Assembly: GCF_018324685.1 (NCBI RefSeq)
Contig: NZ_AP023354.1
Span: 6,406,426 to 6,470,425, forward strand
DNA: 64,000 bases
Direction of reading: 5' to 3'
Source of the DNA: Actinocatenispora sera
GTDB taxonomy: Bacteria; Actinomycetota; Actinomycetes; Mycobacteriales; Micromonosporaceae
The notes below the pieces were generated by a model that had not been told where the DNA came from, ran no database searches, and saw nothing but the letters and a program-made list of their open reading frames with translations. The position numbers and the translations under genes are program-made. Below, in pieces: positions 27,805 to 36,267 of the stretch. Numbering within the stretch: position 1 is the stretch's first letter; each line of letters begins with the position of its first letter.

Positions 27805-28338
27805 TCAGCGGGCCTTGGCGGAGACCACCTTGAGCATCGGGCCCTGCATGCAGTGGCTCATCAGTCCGTGCTCGAGGTAGCCGCGGACCTCGACGGATGC
27901 CTGCGGCTGCAGCACCTTCTTGGCCGCCGCGTCGGCACCGACCAGCTCGTACGTGCCGCCCGAGCTGCGAAGGATCGTGCAGCCGGGCTCGACGCCCCGG
28001 GTCACGGTCCCGGTGAAGGTACGGACCGTGCCGCTGGCGGGTGCGCTCTTCGTCGGCGCGGGCTGGCTGGGCCGCGGTGCGCCGGTCGACGGGGTCGGCG
28101 AAGGCGCGGCCGACCTGCTCCCGGAGGGGCTCGGCGCGACCGATCCGCTGGGCGAACCCGAGCTGCTGGGCGAGGGCGATCCAGCGGCCTGCGTACCGCT
28201 CGACTTGCAGCCGGTGAGCAGCATCCCGCCGAGCGCCGCGACCAGCAGCGCCAACCCTGCCGTACGGACATGTCGGTGGCCGGTCCGGACGCGTGTCGTC
28301 GCCGTTTCCCCGGGCCGGTTCCTCGCGTCAACGCTCAT
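27805..28338 (-). CDS. Secreted lipoprotein, function unknown
   Basis: A 177-residue lipoprotein. Signal sequence LALLVAALGGMLLTGC has lipobox LLTGC near residue 44. A Ser/Pro-rich linker (about 50-105) spans the wall, and an approximately 70-residue domain follows (TFTGTVTRGVEPGCTILRSSGGTYELVGADAAAKKVL...GYLEHGLMSHCMQGPMLKVVSAKAR). Two cysteines (PGCTI and SHCMQ) could form a disulfide. The small domain looks like an OB-fold of the DUF5818 type, which is a guess. It sits between comEA and the phosphatase gene. Confidence 0.7.
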   Translation of the reverse strand: MSVDARNRPGETATTRVRTGHRHVRTAGLALLVAALGGMLLTGCKSSGTQAAGSPSPSSSGSPSGSVAPSPSGSRSAAPSPTPSTGAPRPSQPAPTKSAPASGTVRTFTGTVTRGVEPGCTILRSSGGTYELVGADAAAKKVLQPQASVEVRGYLEHGLMSHCMQGPMLKVVSAKAR

Positions 28339-28441
28339 GTCGGTTGGACGCGCGAGACGCCCGGGAGGTTCCGTGCGAATCCCCCGGTTTCGCCGGCTCG
28401 ATCCTGCCGGATTCAGCCGGCGACGACGTGCCAGGGCGGGT

Positions 28442-29038
28442 TCAGGCGCCGAGGTTGTGCGCGATGAGGCGCCAGCCAGCCCGGCCGCGGCGCAGCTCGG
28501 TCCAGTGGCAGTTGGCCAGCGAGCCGAGGGTGGACACGATGTGGTCCGGCCAGCCGAGCAGCGCACCGACACCGCGCCGGGCGGCGCCGCCGTGGGTGAC
28601 CACGACGACCGTGCCGCCGGGCGCGCGGGCGGCGGCGTCGAGCAGTGCCGTGGACATCCGCTCGGACACCTCGGCGAGTTCCTCGACGCCGTCGATGCGG
28701 ATCGGTTCACCCGCACGCCAGCAGGCGAACTCGGTCGGGTACCGCAGGGCCAGCTCGTCGTCGGTCAGCCCCTCCCACGGCCCGTACCCGCGTTCCCGCA
28801 GCCGGCGGTCGGTGGCGACGGTGAGGCCGGTGGCCGTGGCGATCGCGGCGGCGGTCTGCGTGGCGCGTTGCAGGTCGCTCGCGACCAGCACGTCGGGATG
28901 CCGGGCGGCGAGCAGGTCGGCGGCCTTCTCCGCCTGCGCGTGGCCGATCTCGGACAGCTCGATGTTGGTCTGCCCCTGGATGCGACCGGAGGCGTTCCAG
29001 CCGGTCTGGCCGTGCCGGCAGATCAGCAGTCGGGTCAC
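28442..29038 (-). CDS. Histidine phosphatase (phosphoglycerate mutase-like) family protein
   Basis: A 198-residue branch-2 histidine phosphatase. RHG is present at the N-terminus (LLICRHGQTGWNASGRIQGQTN), with the second core motif VVVVTHGGAARRG and the acid in ERGYGPWEGL. It overlaps the rsfS stop by 4 bases (GTGA type) and belongs to the nadD-rsfS-phosphatase operon found throughout actinobacteria. Its substrate is unknown; in related species such neighbours act as glucosyl-3-phosphoglycerate or broad-specificity phosphatases. Confidence 0.9.
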   Translation of the reverse strand: MTRLLICRHGQTGWNASGRIQGQTNIELSEIGHAQAEKAADLLAARHPDVLVASDLQRATQTAAAIATATGLTVATDRRLRERGYGPWEGLTDDELALRYPTEFACWRAGEPIRIDGVEELAEVSERMSTALLDAAARAPGGTVVVVTHGGAARRGVGALLGWPDHIVSTLGSLANCHWTELRRGRAGWRLIAHNLGA

Positions 29039-29427
29039 CGACCGAGGTCTCCGGCCTCGGCGACGACGGCGGGGTCGGTGAACGGGATGACCGGGCAGTC
29101 GCGCCAGAGCCGGTCGAGCTCGTAGTAGGTGCGTTCCTCGTTGCGCTGGACGTGCACGACGACGTCGGCGTAGTCCAGCAGCACCCAGCGGCCGTCGCGC
29201 TGGCCCTCGCGCCGGATCGGCTTCTCCCCGGCGGCGAGCAGCCGCTCCTCGATCGCGTCGACGATCGCCTTGACCTGCCGGTCACTCGGCGCGGACGCGA
29301 GCAGGAACACGTCGGTGATCACCAGCTGCTCGCTGACGTCGATGAGGACGATGTTCTCCGCCTTCTTGTCGGCGGCGGCGGTGGCGGCGGAGAGCGCCAG
29401 CTCACGGGCGTGTTCGGTGGCGGCCAC
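29035..29427 (-). CDS. rsfS: Ribosomal silencing factor RsfS
   Basis: RsfS (130 residues) binds ribosomal protein L14 and blocks joining of the subunits during starvation. The family signature is complete: AENIVLIDVSEQLVITDVFLLASAPSDRQVKAIVDAIEE, then GRWVLLDYADVVVHVQ and YYELDRLWRDCPVIP. It lies between nadD and the phosphatase gene. Confidence 0.95.
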   Translation of the reverse strand: MAATEHARELALSAATAAADKKAENIVLIDVSEQLVITDVFLLASAPSDRQVKAIVDAIEERLLAAGEKPIRREGQRDGRWVLLDYADVVVHVQRNEERTYYELDRLWRDCPVIPFTDPAVVAEAGDLGR

Positions 29428-29471
29428 GGATCCCCTTCCGTACTGCGGGTGACGCCTTCAAGCCTCTCACA

Positions 29472-30092
29472 TCAGCGAGGCGGGTCGACCGGTCCATTTC
29501 GGTACAATTTACGCTTCGCGATGTACTGGACCACGCCGTCGGGTACCAGGTACCAGACGGGTTTGCGGTCGACGACGCGGCGCCGGCAGGCGCTGGAGGA
29601 GATCGCCATCGCCGGCACCTCGACCAGCGACACGCTGTCCCGGGGCAGGTGCTCGGCGGACAGCTCGTACCCGGGGCGGGTGACGCCGACGAAGTGCGCC
29701 AGCTCGAACATCCGCTCGGCGTCCTTCCAGGACAGGATCGCGGCGAGCGCGTCGGCGCCGGTGATGAAGTACAGCTCGACCCCCGGGCCGTAGCTTTCCC
29801 GCAGGTCGTTGAGGGTGTCGACGGTGTAGGTGGGGCCCGGCCGGTCGATGTCGACCCGGCTGACGGCGAACCGCGGGTTGGAGGCGGTCGCGACCACGGT
29901 CATCAGGTAACGGTCCTCGGCCGGGCTGACCCGCACGTGTTCCTTCTGCCACGGCCGGCCGGTCGGCACGAACACGACCTCGTCGAGCCCGAAGCGGTCC
30001 TGGACCTCGCTCGCGGCGACCAGGTGCCCGTGGTGGATCGGGTCGAAGGTCCCGCCCATGATCCCGACCCGGCGCCCACTCTGCTGCTGCAT
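29472..30092 (-). CDS. nadD: Nicotinate-nucleotide adenylyltransferase
   Basis: NadD joins nicotinate mononucleotide and ATP in NAD synthesis. The 206-residue protein shows [18 protein letters not shown] (ATP-binding HxGH), GRPWQKEH, and the C-terminal SSSACRRRV segment that corresponds to ISSTxIR. I placed the start at ATG 30092 ([18 protein letters not shown]), because the longer frame to 30230 overlaps the divergent regulator's promoter. Confidence 0.94.
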   Translation of the reverse strand: MQQQSGRRVGIMGGTFDPIHHGHLVAASEVQDRFGLDEVVFVPTGRPWQKEHVRVSPAEDRYLMTVVATASNPRFAVSRVDIDRPGPTYTVDTLNDLRESYGPGVELYFITGADALAAILSWKDAERMFELAHFVGVTRPGYELSAEHLPRDSVSLVEVPAMAISSSACRRRVVDRKPVWYLVPDGVVQYIAKRKLYRNGPVDPPR

Positions 30093-30195
30093 CCGCGCAT
30101 CGTAACCAGCGTTCGGGCCTCGACGGCCCAGCAGTTTCCCAGTCTTCGGACCAGCGCCCGGCCCGGTCGCCGGTCCGGTACCCCCCAACAAGTGC

Positions 30196-30225
30196 TTGAC
30201 ATTGTCGAAACGGCGGCCCGATGAT
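30196..30225 (+). promoter_or_regulatory. Promoter of the ArsR-MFS operon
   Basis: TTGACA (30196-30201) and GATGAT (30220-30225) are separated by 18 bases. A start of transcription about 7 bases on would coincide with ATG 30233, so the transcript is probably leaderless. Confidence 0.6.
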
Positions 30226-30246
30226 TCCAAGCATGTCCTTGGAATC
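30223..30246. promoter_or_regulatory. Palindromic operator over the ArsR start codon
   Basis: A perfect inverted repeat, GATTCCAAG-N6-CTTGGAATC, overlaps the -10 hexamer, the probable transcription start and the first codons of the regulator. It is a strong candidate for autoregulation by the ArsR protein that starts inside it. Confidence 0.75.
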
Positions 30247-30850
30247 CGGCTCGGCGGACCGGCCCGACACCCGGCCGCGGCTCTACGACAACCCGCTCGC
30301 CATCCGGGCGCTCGCCCACCCCACCCGCCTCTCGCTGTACCTGCTGCTCGGCCGGGACGGCCCGATCACCGCCGCGGAGGCCGGGCGGCAGCTGGACATC
30401 AGCCAGGCACTGGCGTCACACCACCTGCGGCAGCTCGCCAAGTACGGCTTCGTCGTCCCGGCCGAACCGGGCGACGGCCGGGAGCGCCCCTGGCGCGTGG
30501 CGTCGACCTCGTTCGGCCTGTCCGACGTGGCACACGACCCGGAGCTGGCCGCGGCCGGCGGCGTCCTCGACGAGGTACTGGTCGAGCGGGCGCTCGCCAA
30601 CCTGCTGGACTGGAACACCCGGCGGGCCGACTGGGACCCAGCCTGGTACGAGCTGACCGGTACCGGTCACAGCCTGGTCTACCTGACCCGGGAGGAACTG
30701 GCGGAGTTCATCGACGGCATGCAGGCGCTGGTCGCACCGCTGGTCGAGCGGCGGCGGATCGGCGACCGGGCCGCCCGTCCGGACGACGCGGTACCGGTCG
30801 ACATCACCTACGTGGTCACCCCGTTGCCACCGACCGAGAACGGCGGCTGA
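30233..30850 (+). CDS. ArsR-family winged-helix regulator
   Basis: A 205-residue regulator. The winged helix [51 protein letters not shown] is of the helix_turn_helix 5/ArsR type; a C-terminal helical extension follows and lacks obvious metal-binding cysteines, so the signal is probably an organic ligand. It starts at ATG 30233 and is followed after 3 bases by an MFS exporter, suggesting that it represses the pair until the exporter's substrate appears. Confidence 0.88.
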   Translation: MSLESGSADRPDTRPRLYDNPLAIRALAHPTRLSLYLLLGRDGPITAAEAGRQLDISQALASHHLRQLAKYGFVVPAEPGDGRERPWRVASTSFGLSDVAHDPELAAAGGVLDEVLVERALANLLDWNTRRADWDPAWYELTGTGHSLVYLTREELAEFIDGMQALVAPLVERRRIGDRAARPDDAVPVDITYVVTPLPPTENGG

Positions 30851-30853
30851 CCG

Positions 30854-32091
30854 GTGCACCCGCTGCTGCGCGTCCTCGCCACGCGCAGAGACCTGCGGTT
30901 GCTGTTGTCCGCCGGGCTGGTCTCCGTCACCGGCGACTGGATCCTGCTGACCGGCCTGGCCTACCAGGTGTACCGGCTGACCGGATCGACCGTGGCGAGC
31001 GGGCTCGCGGTGCTCGCCGGCCGGGCGCCGCAGCTGCTGCTCGGTACGGTCGCCGGCACGCTGGTCGACCGGTGGAACCGGCGCACCACGATGATCGTCG
31101 CCAACCTGCTGCTGGCCGCCGGCCTGACCCCGCTACTGCTGGTCCGGCACGCCGGCCAGGTCTGGATCGTCTACCTGGTACTGCTCGTCGAGACCTGCGT
31201 GGAGCAGTTCTTCACCCCGGCCGAGGCGGCGCTGCTGCCCCGGCTGGTGGTCGAGGACGAGCTGGTCACCGCGAACGCGCTGGACGGGCAGAACCGCAAC
31301 ATCGCCCGGCTGGTCGGCGCCGCGCTCGGCGGGGTCGCCGCCGGGCTGGGTGGGCTGCCGGCGGTGGCGCTGGCCGACCTCGCCAGCTTCCTGGTCGCGG
31401 CGGCGCTGGTGGCCCTGATCCGTACCTCCGGGGCGCTGCCGCGCACCGACCCCGAGCCGCCGCTGCGCAGCTGGCTCGCCGGCCTGCGGCTGGCCGTACG
31501 CGAACCGACGGTACGGGTGGTGCTGATCTTCTTCGCCGTCACGGCGCTGGGCGAAGGGGTGATGAGCACGCTGATGGCGCCGTGGGTCAGCGACGTGCTG
31601 CACGGCACCGGCCGGGCGTACGGGCTGATCATGGCGGTGCAGGCGGCCGGCGGCATCGTCGGTGGTGTGGTCGCCGCGACGCTCGGGCACCGGATCGGTG
31701 CGAGGTTGCTGTTCGGTGCCGGCGCGGTGCTGTTCGGCCTCGGCGACCTGGCGCTGTTCCTGTACCCGCTGGTGGCGCCGGCGGTGTGGCCGGCCGGGGT
31801 GCTGATCGCGCTGGTCGGGCTGCCGGGCGCGTGCGTCGTGGCAGGCGCGTTGACGGTGCTGCAGACCGCGACGGAGGACGGGGAGCGCGGCCGGGTGTTC
31901 GGGGCCGTCGGCGCGGTCGGTGGCCTCGGTGCCCTGCTCGGTACGGTCGGTGCCGGCACGCTGGGTGCGGTGCTGGGCATCGTGCCGGTCATCGCCAGCC
32001 AGGGGCCGGCTACCTGCTCGCGGGCATCCTGGTCCTCGCCGCGCTGCCCCGTCGCACCGAGCCCGTGCGGCCCGTCACCGTCGCCGGCTGA
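30854..32091 (+). pseudogene. MFS exporter with a C-terminal frameshift
   Basis: An MFS transporter of the enterobactin exporter EntS-like type, normal for about 380 residues (SAGLVSVTGDWILLTGLAYQVYRLTGS, VDRWNRRTTMIVANLLLA, FFTPAEAALLPRLV). Near 32005 the frame breaks: the reading frame runs on into VIASQGPATCSRAS and stays open for 500 meaningless codons opposite the next gene. The adjacent frame continues the expected last helix (GAGYLLAGILVLAALPRRTEP) and stops at 32091. A single base is missing around CAGGGGCC. Either this is a real mutation that costs the last helix or it is a sequencing error in a G-run. Confidence 0.82.
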
Positions 32092-32254
32092 CCGCGTCGG
32101 GCCAGGTCCGGCGGCCGCCGTTCGCCGGCCCGGCAGGGCTGGTGGGACGGATCGCGCCGGGCGACCGAGGAGTCCCTCGACAAGTCGAGCGCGCGGCTGC
32201 TGCTCACGCGCGGGTTCCGGACGGATCGCCGTCAATCCCGGCCACCAGCCACGT

Positions 32255-33562
32255 TCACGCCAGGTCGGGCAGCGGTGGCTCGCCGGACTCCCAACGACGC
32301 AGCCGGACCGCCTTGCCGACCTCGGTCCGGGGCAGCGCGCCGGGCGCATCCACCCGCACCTCGCAGCGCAGCCCGAGCCGGTCGTGCAGGGCCGCCGACA
32401 ACCGGGCGACGACCGGCGCCGGGTCGCCGTCGGCCGCGAGCTCGGCGCACACCACCAGCCGGGTCTGCGCGGTGCGGGTGTCGAGCACCAGCAGGTACTG
32501 CGGCGCCACCGCCGGGTCGGCCAGCAGCACCGACTCGATCTCGCTCGGGTACACGTTGACGCCGCGGACCACCAGCATGTCGTCGGCGCGGCCGACGATC
32601 CGGCTCATCTTCACCGAGGTACGCCCGTCCGGGCTTGGCGTGCGGTCGAGCCGGGCGAGGTCACCGGTGCGGTAGCGCAGCAGCGGCAGCGCCTGCTTGG
32701 TGAACGTGGTGAAGGTCAGCTCGCCGAGCTGACCGTCGGGCACCGGCTCGTTCCCGTTCGGGTCGAGCGCCTCGACGTGGAAGTGGTCGTCCTGGACGTG
32801 CAGCCAGCTGCCCGAATCCAGCGTCTGGCAGGCCACGCCGGGGCCGATGATCTCGGACAGGCCGTAGATGTCCAGCGCGCGGATGCCCAGCAGCGCCTCG
32901 ATCTTGTCGCGCATCGCGTCGGTCCACGGCTCCGCGCCGTGCACGCCGACGGTCAGGCTGATCTCGTCCGGCCCGACGCCGGCGGCGGCGAACGCCTCGC
33001 CCAGGTACACCGCGTACGACGGGGTGCAGGTCAGCGCGTCCGGGGCCAGGTCGGTGATCAGCCGCACCTGGCGGGAGGTCAGGCCGGCGGAGATCGGAAG
33101 CACCGTCGCGCCGAGGGTACGGGCACCGTGGTGCACCCCGAGGCCGCCGGTGAACAGGCCGTACCCGTACGCGTTGTGGATCAGCGAGTCCGGCGTGATG
33201 CCGGCGCCGGCCAGCGATCGGGCCATCACCTGCCCCCACAGCCGCAGGTCGGACTCGGTGTAGCCGACGATGGTGGGCCGACCGGAGGTACCGGACGAGC
33301 CGTGCAGGCCGGCGAGCGCGGTCCGTGGCACCGCGAGCATCCCGTACGGGTAGTGCTCCCACAGGTCCGCCTTGCGCACCACGGGCAGTCCGGGCAGGTC
33401 GGCGAGGGTCAGCTCGGCGCCGCTCGCCACGCCGGCCGCGCGCAACCGGGTGGCCTGCAGCCCGTCGGCCGCGAGCAACCGGTCGACCAGCGTGCGCAGC
33501 CGGCGCTGCTGCAGCGCGGCACGCTCGTCGGTGGACATCCGTTCGGCGCGATCGAAGATCAT
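32255..33562 (-). CDS. Phenylacetate-CoA ligase-like AMP-forming enzyme
   Basis: A 435-residue adenylate-forming enzyme of the PaaK family. The P-loop is GSSGTSGRPTIVGYT, the adenylation motif is DIYGLSEIIGPGVA, and YRTGDLARL and the C-terminal PRTEVGKAVR lysine segment follow. It starts at ATG 33562 after GGGAGG. There are no other phenylacetate genes nearby, so its acid substrate is open; aryl acids are likely. Confidence 0.9.
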   Translation of the reverse strand: MIFDRAERMSTDERAALQQRRLRTLVDRLLAADGLQATRLRAAGVASGAELTLADLPGLPVVRKADLWEHYPYGMLAVPRTALAGLHGSSGTSGRPTIVGYTESDLRLWGQVMARSLAGAGITPDSLIHNAYGYGLFTGGLGVHHGARTLGATVLPISAGLTSRQVRLITDLAPDALTCTPSYAVYLGEAFAAAGVGPDEISLTVGVHGAEPWTDAMRDKIEALLGIRALDIYGLSEIIGPGVACQTLDSGSWLHVQDDHFHVEALDPNGNEPVPDGQLGELTFTTFTKQALPLLRYRTGDLARLDRTPSPDGRTSVKMSRIVGRADDMLVVRGVNVYPSEIESVLLADPAVAPQYLLVLDTRTAQTRLVVCAELAADGDPAPVVARLSAALHDRLGLRCEVRVDAPGALPRTEVGKAVRLRRWESGEPPLPDLA

Positions 33563-33683
33563 CGGTGATCCTCCCTGGCGGCGGGCCCTCTTCATACCAC
33601 CCGACGCACGCCGCACCGATCGTTGCTGTGCGCCAGCCCCCGCGCGCCACGCACGCGTGACGCCGTGCGCTCCCCCGCGAACC

Positions 33684-36152
33684 TCAGGCGGAGCGGGCGG
33701 CGAGGGCGATGCGCGTTTCGTCGCGGCCGGTGGCGAGGGCGCGGCGTACGGCCGCGACCAGGTCGTCGCGGGCCAGCAGCGTCTCGGCGGCGGCGACCGT
33801 GGTCGCGGAGACCGCGTAGCCGGGGAACGACCAGCCGGCCAGCCGACCGGCGAGCTCGCCGCTGCGGCCGGCGGTGGCCGGCAGGATCTCGGCGAAGTAG
33901 CGCGGCACGTACGGCGCGGTCAGCTCGGCCTGTTCCGGCTGCCAGAAGCCGCGGGACAGCGCCTCCAGGTGCCGGTTGGTGAGCGTCTCGTCGGTCATCA
34001 TCGACCGCCAGGCCGCCTGCTTCGCCGCGGCGTCGGGCAGTGCGGCCCGGCAGCCGGTCGCGTGTACCGCGCCCTGCCCGGTGTTGTCCCGGGCCAGTTC
34101 GGCGTCGATCTCGGCGCTGCCGGCCGCCCCGAGCACCACCAGCCGGCGCAGCAGCCGCCAGCGCAGTTCCGCGTCCAGCAGCACCCCGGTCGGGACCTCG
34201 CCGGCCAGCAGCCGGGTCAGTTCGGCCGGCTCGGTCAGGCAGGAGACGAGGGTACGCAGCGCGGTCAGCTGCCGGCCGCTGCCCGGGGCGGCGTCGGCGA
34301 GCATCGCCCGGCAGGTGCCGGCGAGGGTACGCAGCGCCGCCGGTCGCCGAGCCGGATCGAGGTACCGGTCGGCGACCTGGGTCCGCGCGTTCGCCAGCAT
34401 GGTGGCCGCCAGCGTCGCCGACGCCTCGCCCGGTACCGCCGCGGCGACCAGCTCGACGAACGCGTCCGGCGGCAGGTCGGCGGCGCGGGTCGCGTCCCAG
34501 GCGACGGTCCACAACAGCGCGCGGGTCATCGGCTCGGTTGCCGCCGGCAGCAGCCGGGGCAGCTCGCGCATCGCCGGTTCCGCCAGCCGTACCGTGGCGA
34601 AGGTCAGGTCGCCGTCGTTGAGCAGCACCAGGTCGGCGTCGCCCGGCAGCTCCGGTACGGGGGTGTGCGCGCCGGCGATCTCCACCTCGACCCGGTACTC
34701 GCGGGTCAGCGTGGCGCCGGTGAGCCGGTAGCCGCCGATGCCGATCCGGTGCGGCCGCAGCGGCGCGCCGTGCACCCCGTCCTGCCGGACGACGGTTCGA
34801 CCCTCCACAGTGGATAGTTTGAGCCGGTTGGTACCGGCGGTGCGCAGCCACCGCGCGGCCCAGTCGGCGACGTCCCGGCCGCTCGCCGCGGCCAGCGCGC
34901 CGACCAGGTCGGCCAGCGTGGCGTTGCCGTACGCGTGGTGGGCGAAGTGGTCACGCAGGCCCGCGAGGAACGGCTCGTCGCCCAGCCAGGCGGCCAGCTG
35001 GCGCAGCACCGACGCGCCCTTCGGGTACGAGATCTGGTCGAAGTTGACCAGCGCGCTGTCCGCGTCGGTCACCTCGTCCGGCGCGACCGGGTGCGTCCAG
35101 CTGGACTGGTCGGCGGCGTAGCCGGCGAGCTTGTTGTGCCCGGCGAAGCTGGCCCACGCATCGGTGTAGGCGCTCGCCACCGGCAGCACCCGGTAGGACA
35201 GGTAGGTGGCGAACGACTCGTTCAGCCACAGGTCGTCCCACCAGCGCATGGTGACGAGGTCGCCGAACCACATGTGCGCCATCTCGTGCGCCACGATGGC
35301 CGCCCGCGTCTCCAGCTCGGCGTCGGTCACCGCGGAGCGGTACAGCAACTCGTCGCGATGCGTGACGCAGCCCGGGTTCTCCATCGCGCCGGCGTTGAAC
35401 TCCGGCACGAACACCTGGTCGTACGTGTCGCCGAACCCGTACCGCACGCCGAACAGCGCGTGGTAGGCGTCGAAGCAACGCGCGGTCAGCGTCAGCAGCT
35501 CGTCCGCCGCGGCGGCCAGCGGCTCGGCCAGCGAGGCGCGCGCGTGCCAGCCGAGCCGGATCCCGTCGTGCTCCCGGTACCGCGACACGTACGGCCCGGC
35601 GCACACCGTGGTCATGTAGGTGGCGATCGGGCGCGTCTCGGTGAACTCCCACCGCCCGGCCCCGACGTGCACGCCGCGCTCGTTGGCCAGCACCGTCCAC
35701 TCCTCCGGTACGGTCACCGCGAGCGTCACCGGCGCCTTGAGGTCCGGCTGGTCGAAGCAGCAGAAGATGTTCTGCGCGCAGTCCAGGAAGCTCATCGCGT
35801 ACACGTAGACGTTGTCGTCGGCCGGGTCGACGAACCGGTGCAGCCCCTCGCCGGTGTGCGAGTAGTCGCCGTCGGCGACGACCACCAGCTCGTTCTCCGC
35901 CTCCAGCGCCGGCAGCGGCAGCCGGTTGTCGTGCAGCGTCGGGTCGAGTTCCCGGCCGTTCAGGGTGGCGCTGCGCAGCGTGCCGCGCAGCTCGGCGAAC
36001 GTGTCGGTACCCGGGTGGGCGCAGCCGAACCGGATCGTCGAGATCGACCCGAACCGCTCCGCGCCCCTGGTCAGGTCCAACTCGACCCGGTAGGAGCGAA
36101 CGGTCAGCTGTTCGGCGCGCGCTCGCGCCTCGGCATGGGTCAGGCTCGGCAT
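33684..36152 (-). CDS. pepN: Aminopeptidase N (M1 family), copy 1
   Basis: An 822-residue zinc aminopeptidase. GAMENPG is the exopeptidase signature, HEMAHMWFGDLVTMRWWDDLWLNE the HExxH-x18-E zinc site, and the C-terminal half is the ERAP1-like helical domain. It starts at MPSLTHAEARARAEQL. A second copy lies just upstream on the same strand. The enzymes release N-terminal residues from peptides in the cytoplasm. Confidence 0.94.
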   Translation of the reverse strand: MPSLTHAEARARAEQLTVRSYRVELDLTRGAERFGSISTIRFGCAHPGTDTFAELRGTLRSATLNGRELDPTLHDNRLPLPALEAENELVVVADGDYSHTGEGLHRFVDPADDNVYVYAMSFLDCAQNIFCCFDQPDLKAPVTLAVTVPEEWTVLANERGVHVGAGRWEFTETRPIATYMTTVCAGPYVSRYREHDGIRLGWHARASLAEPLAAAADELLTLTARCFDAYHALFGVRYGFGDTYDQVFVPEFNAGAMENPGCVTHRDELLYRSAVTDAELETRAAIVAHEMAHMWFGDLVTMRWWDDLWLNESFATYLSYRVLPVASAYTDAWASFAGHNKLAGYAADQSSWTHPVAPDEVTDADSALVNFDQISYPKGASVLRQLAAWLGDEPFLAGLRDHFAHHAYGNATLADLVGALAAASGRDVADWAARWLRTAGTNRLKLSTVEGRTVVRQDGVHGAPLRPHRIGIGGYRLTGATLTREYRVEVEIAGAHTPVPELPGDADLVLLNDGDLTFATVRLAEPAMRELPRLLPAATEPMTRALLWTVAWDATRAADLPPDAFVELVAAAVPGEASATLAATMLANARTQVADRYLDPARRPAALRTLAGTCRAMLADAAPGSGRQLTALRTLVSCLTEPAELTRLLAGEVPTGVLLDAELRWRLLRRLVVLGAAGSAEIDAELARDNTGQGAVHATGCRAALPDAAAKQAAWRSMMTDETLTNRHLEALSRGFWQPEQAELTAPYVPRYFAEILPATAGRSGELAGRLAGWSFPGYAVSATTVAAAETLLARDDLVAAVRRALATGRDETRIALAARSA

Positions 36153-36267
36153 CCCGCCATCATGCCCACCCGGAGTCGATCACGTCCCGGTAGGGCCGAT
36201 CATGGTGTCGTCCAGCGAGAAAGCGCTTGCTGGACCCACCGCACCCTGATTCATGGCGGCCTGCGGG

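Noticed and set aside
30854-33568. 904-residue open frame on the plus strand
   Set aside because: Only the first 380 codons are the MFS transporter; the rest lies opposite the phenylacetate-CoA ligase gene and is a GC-rich shadow.
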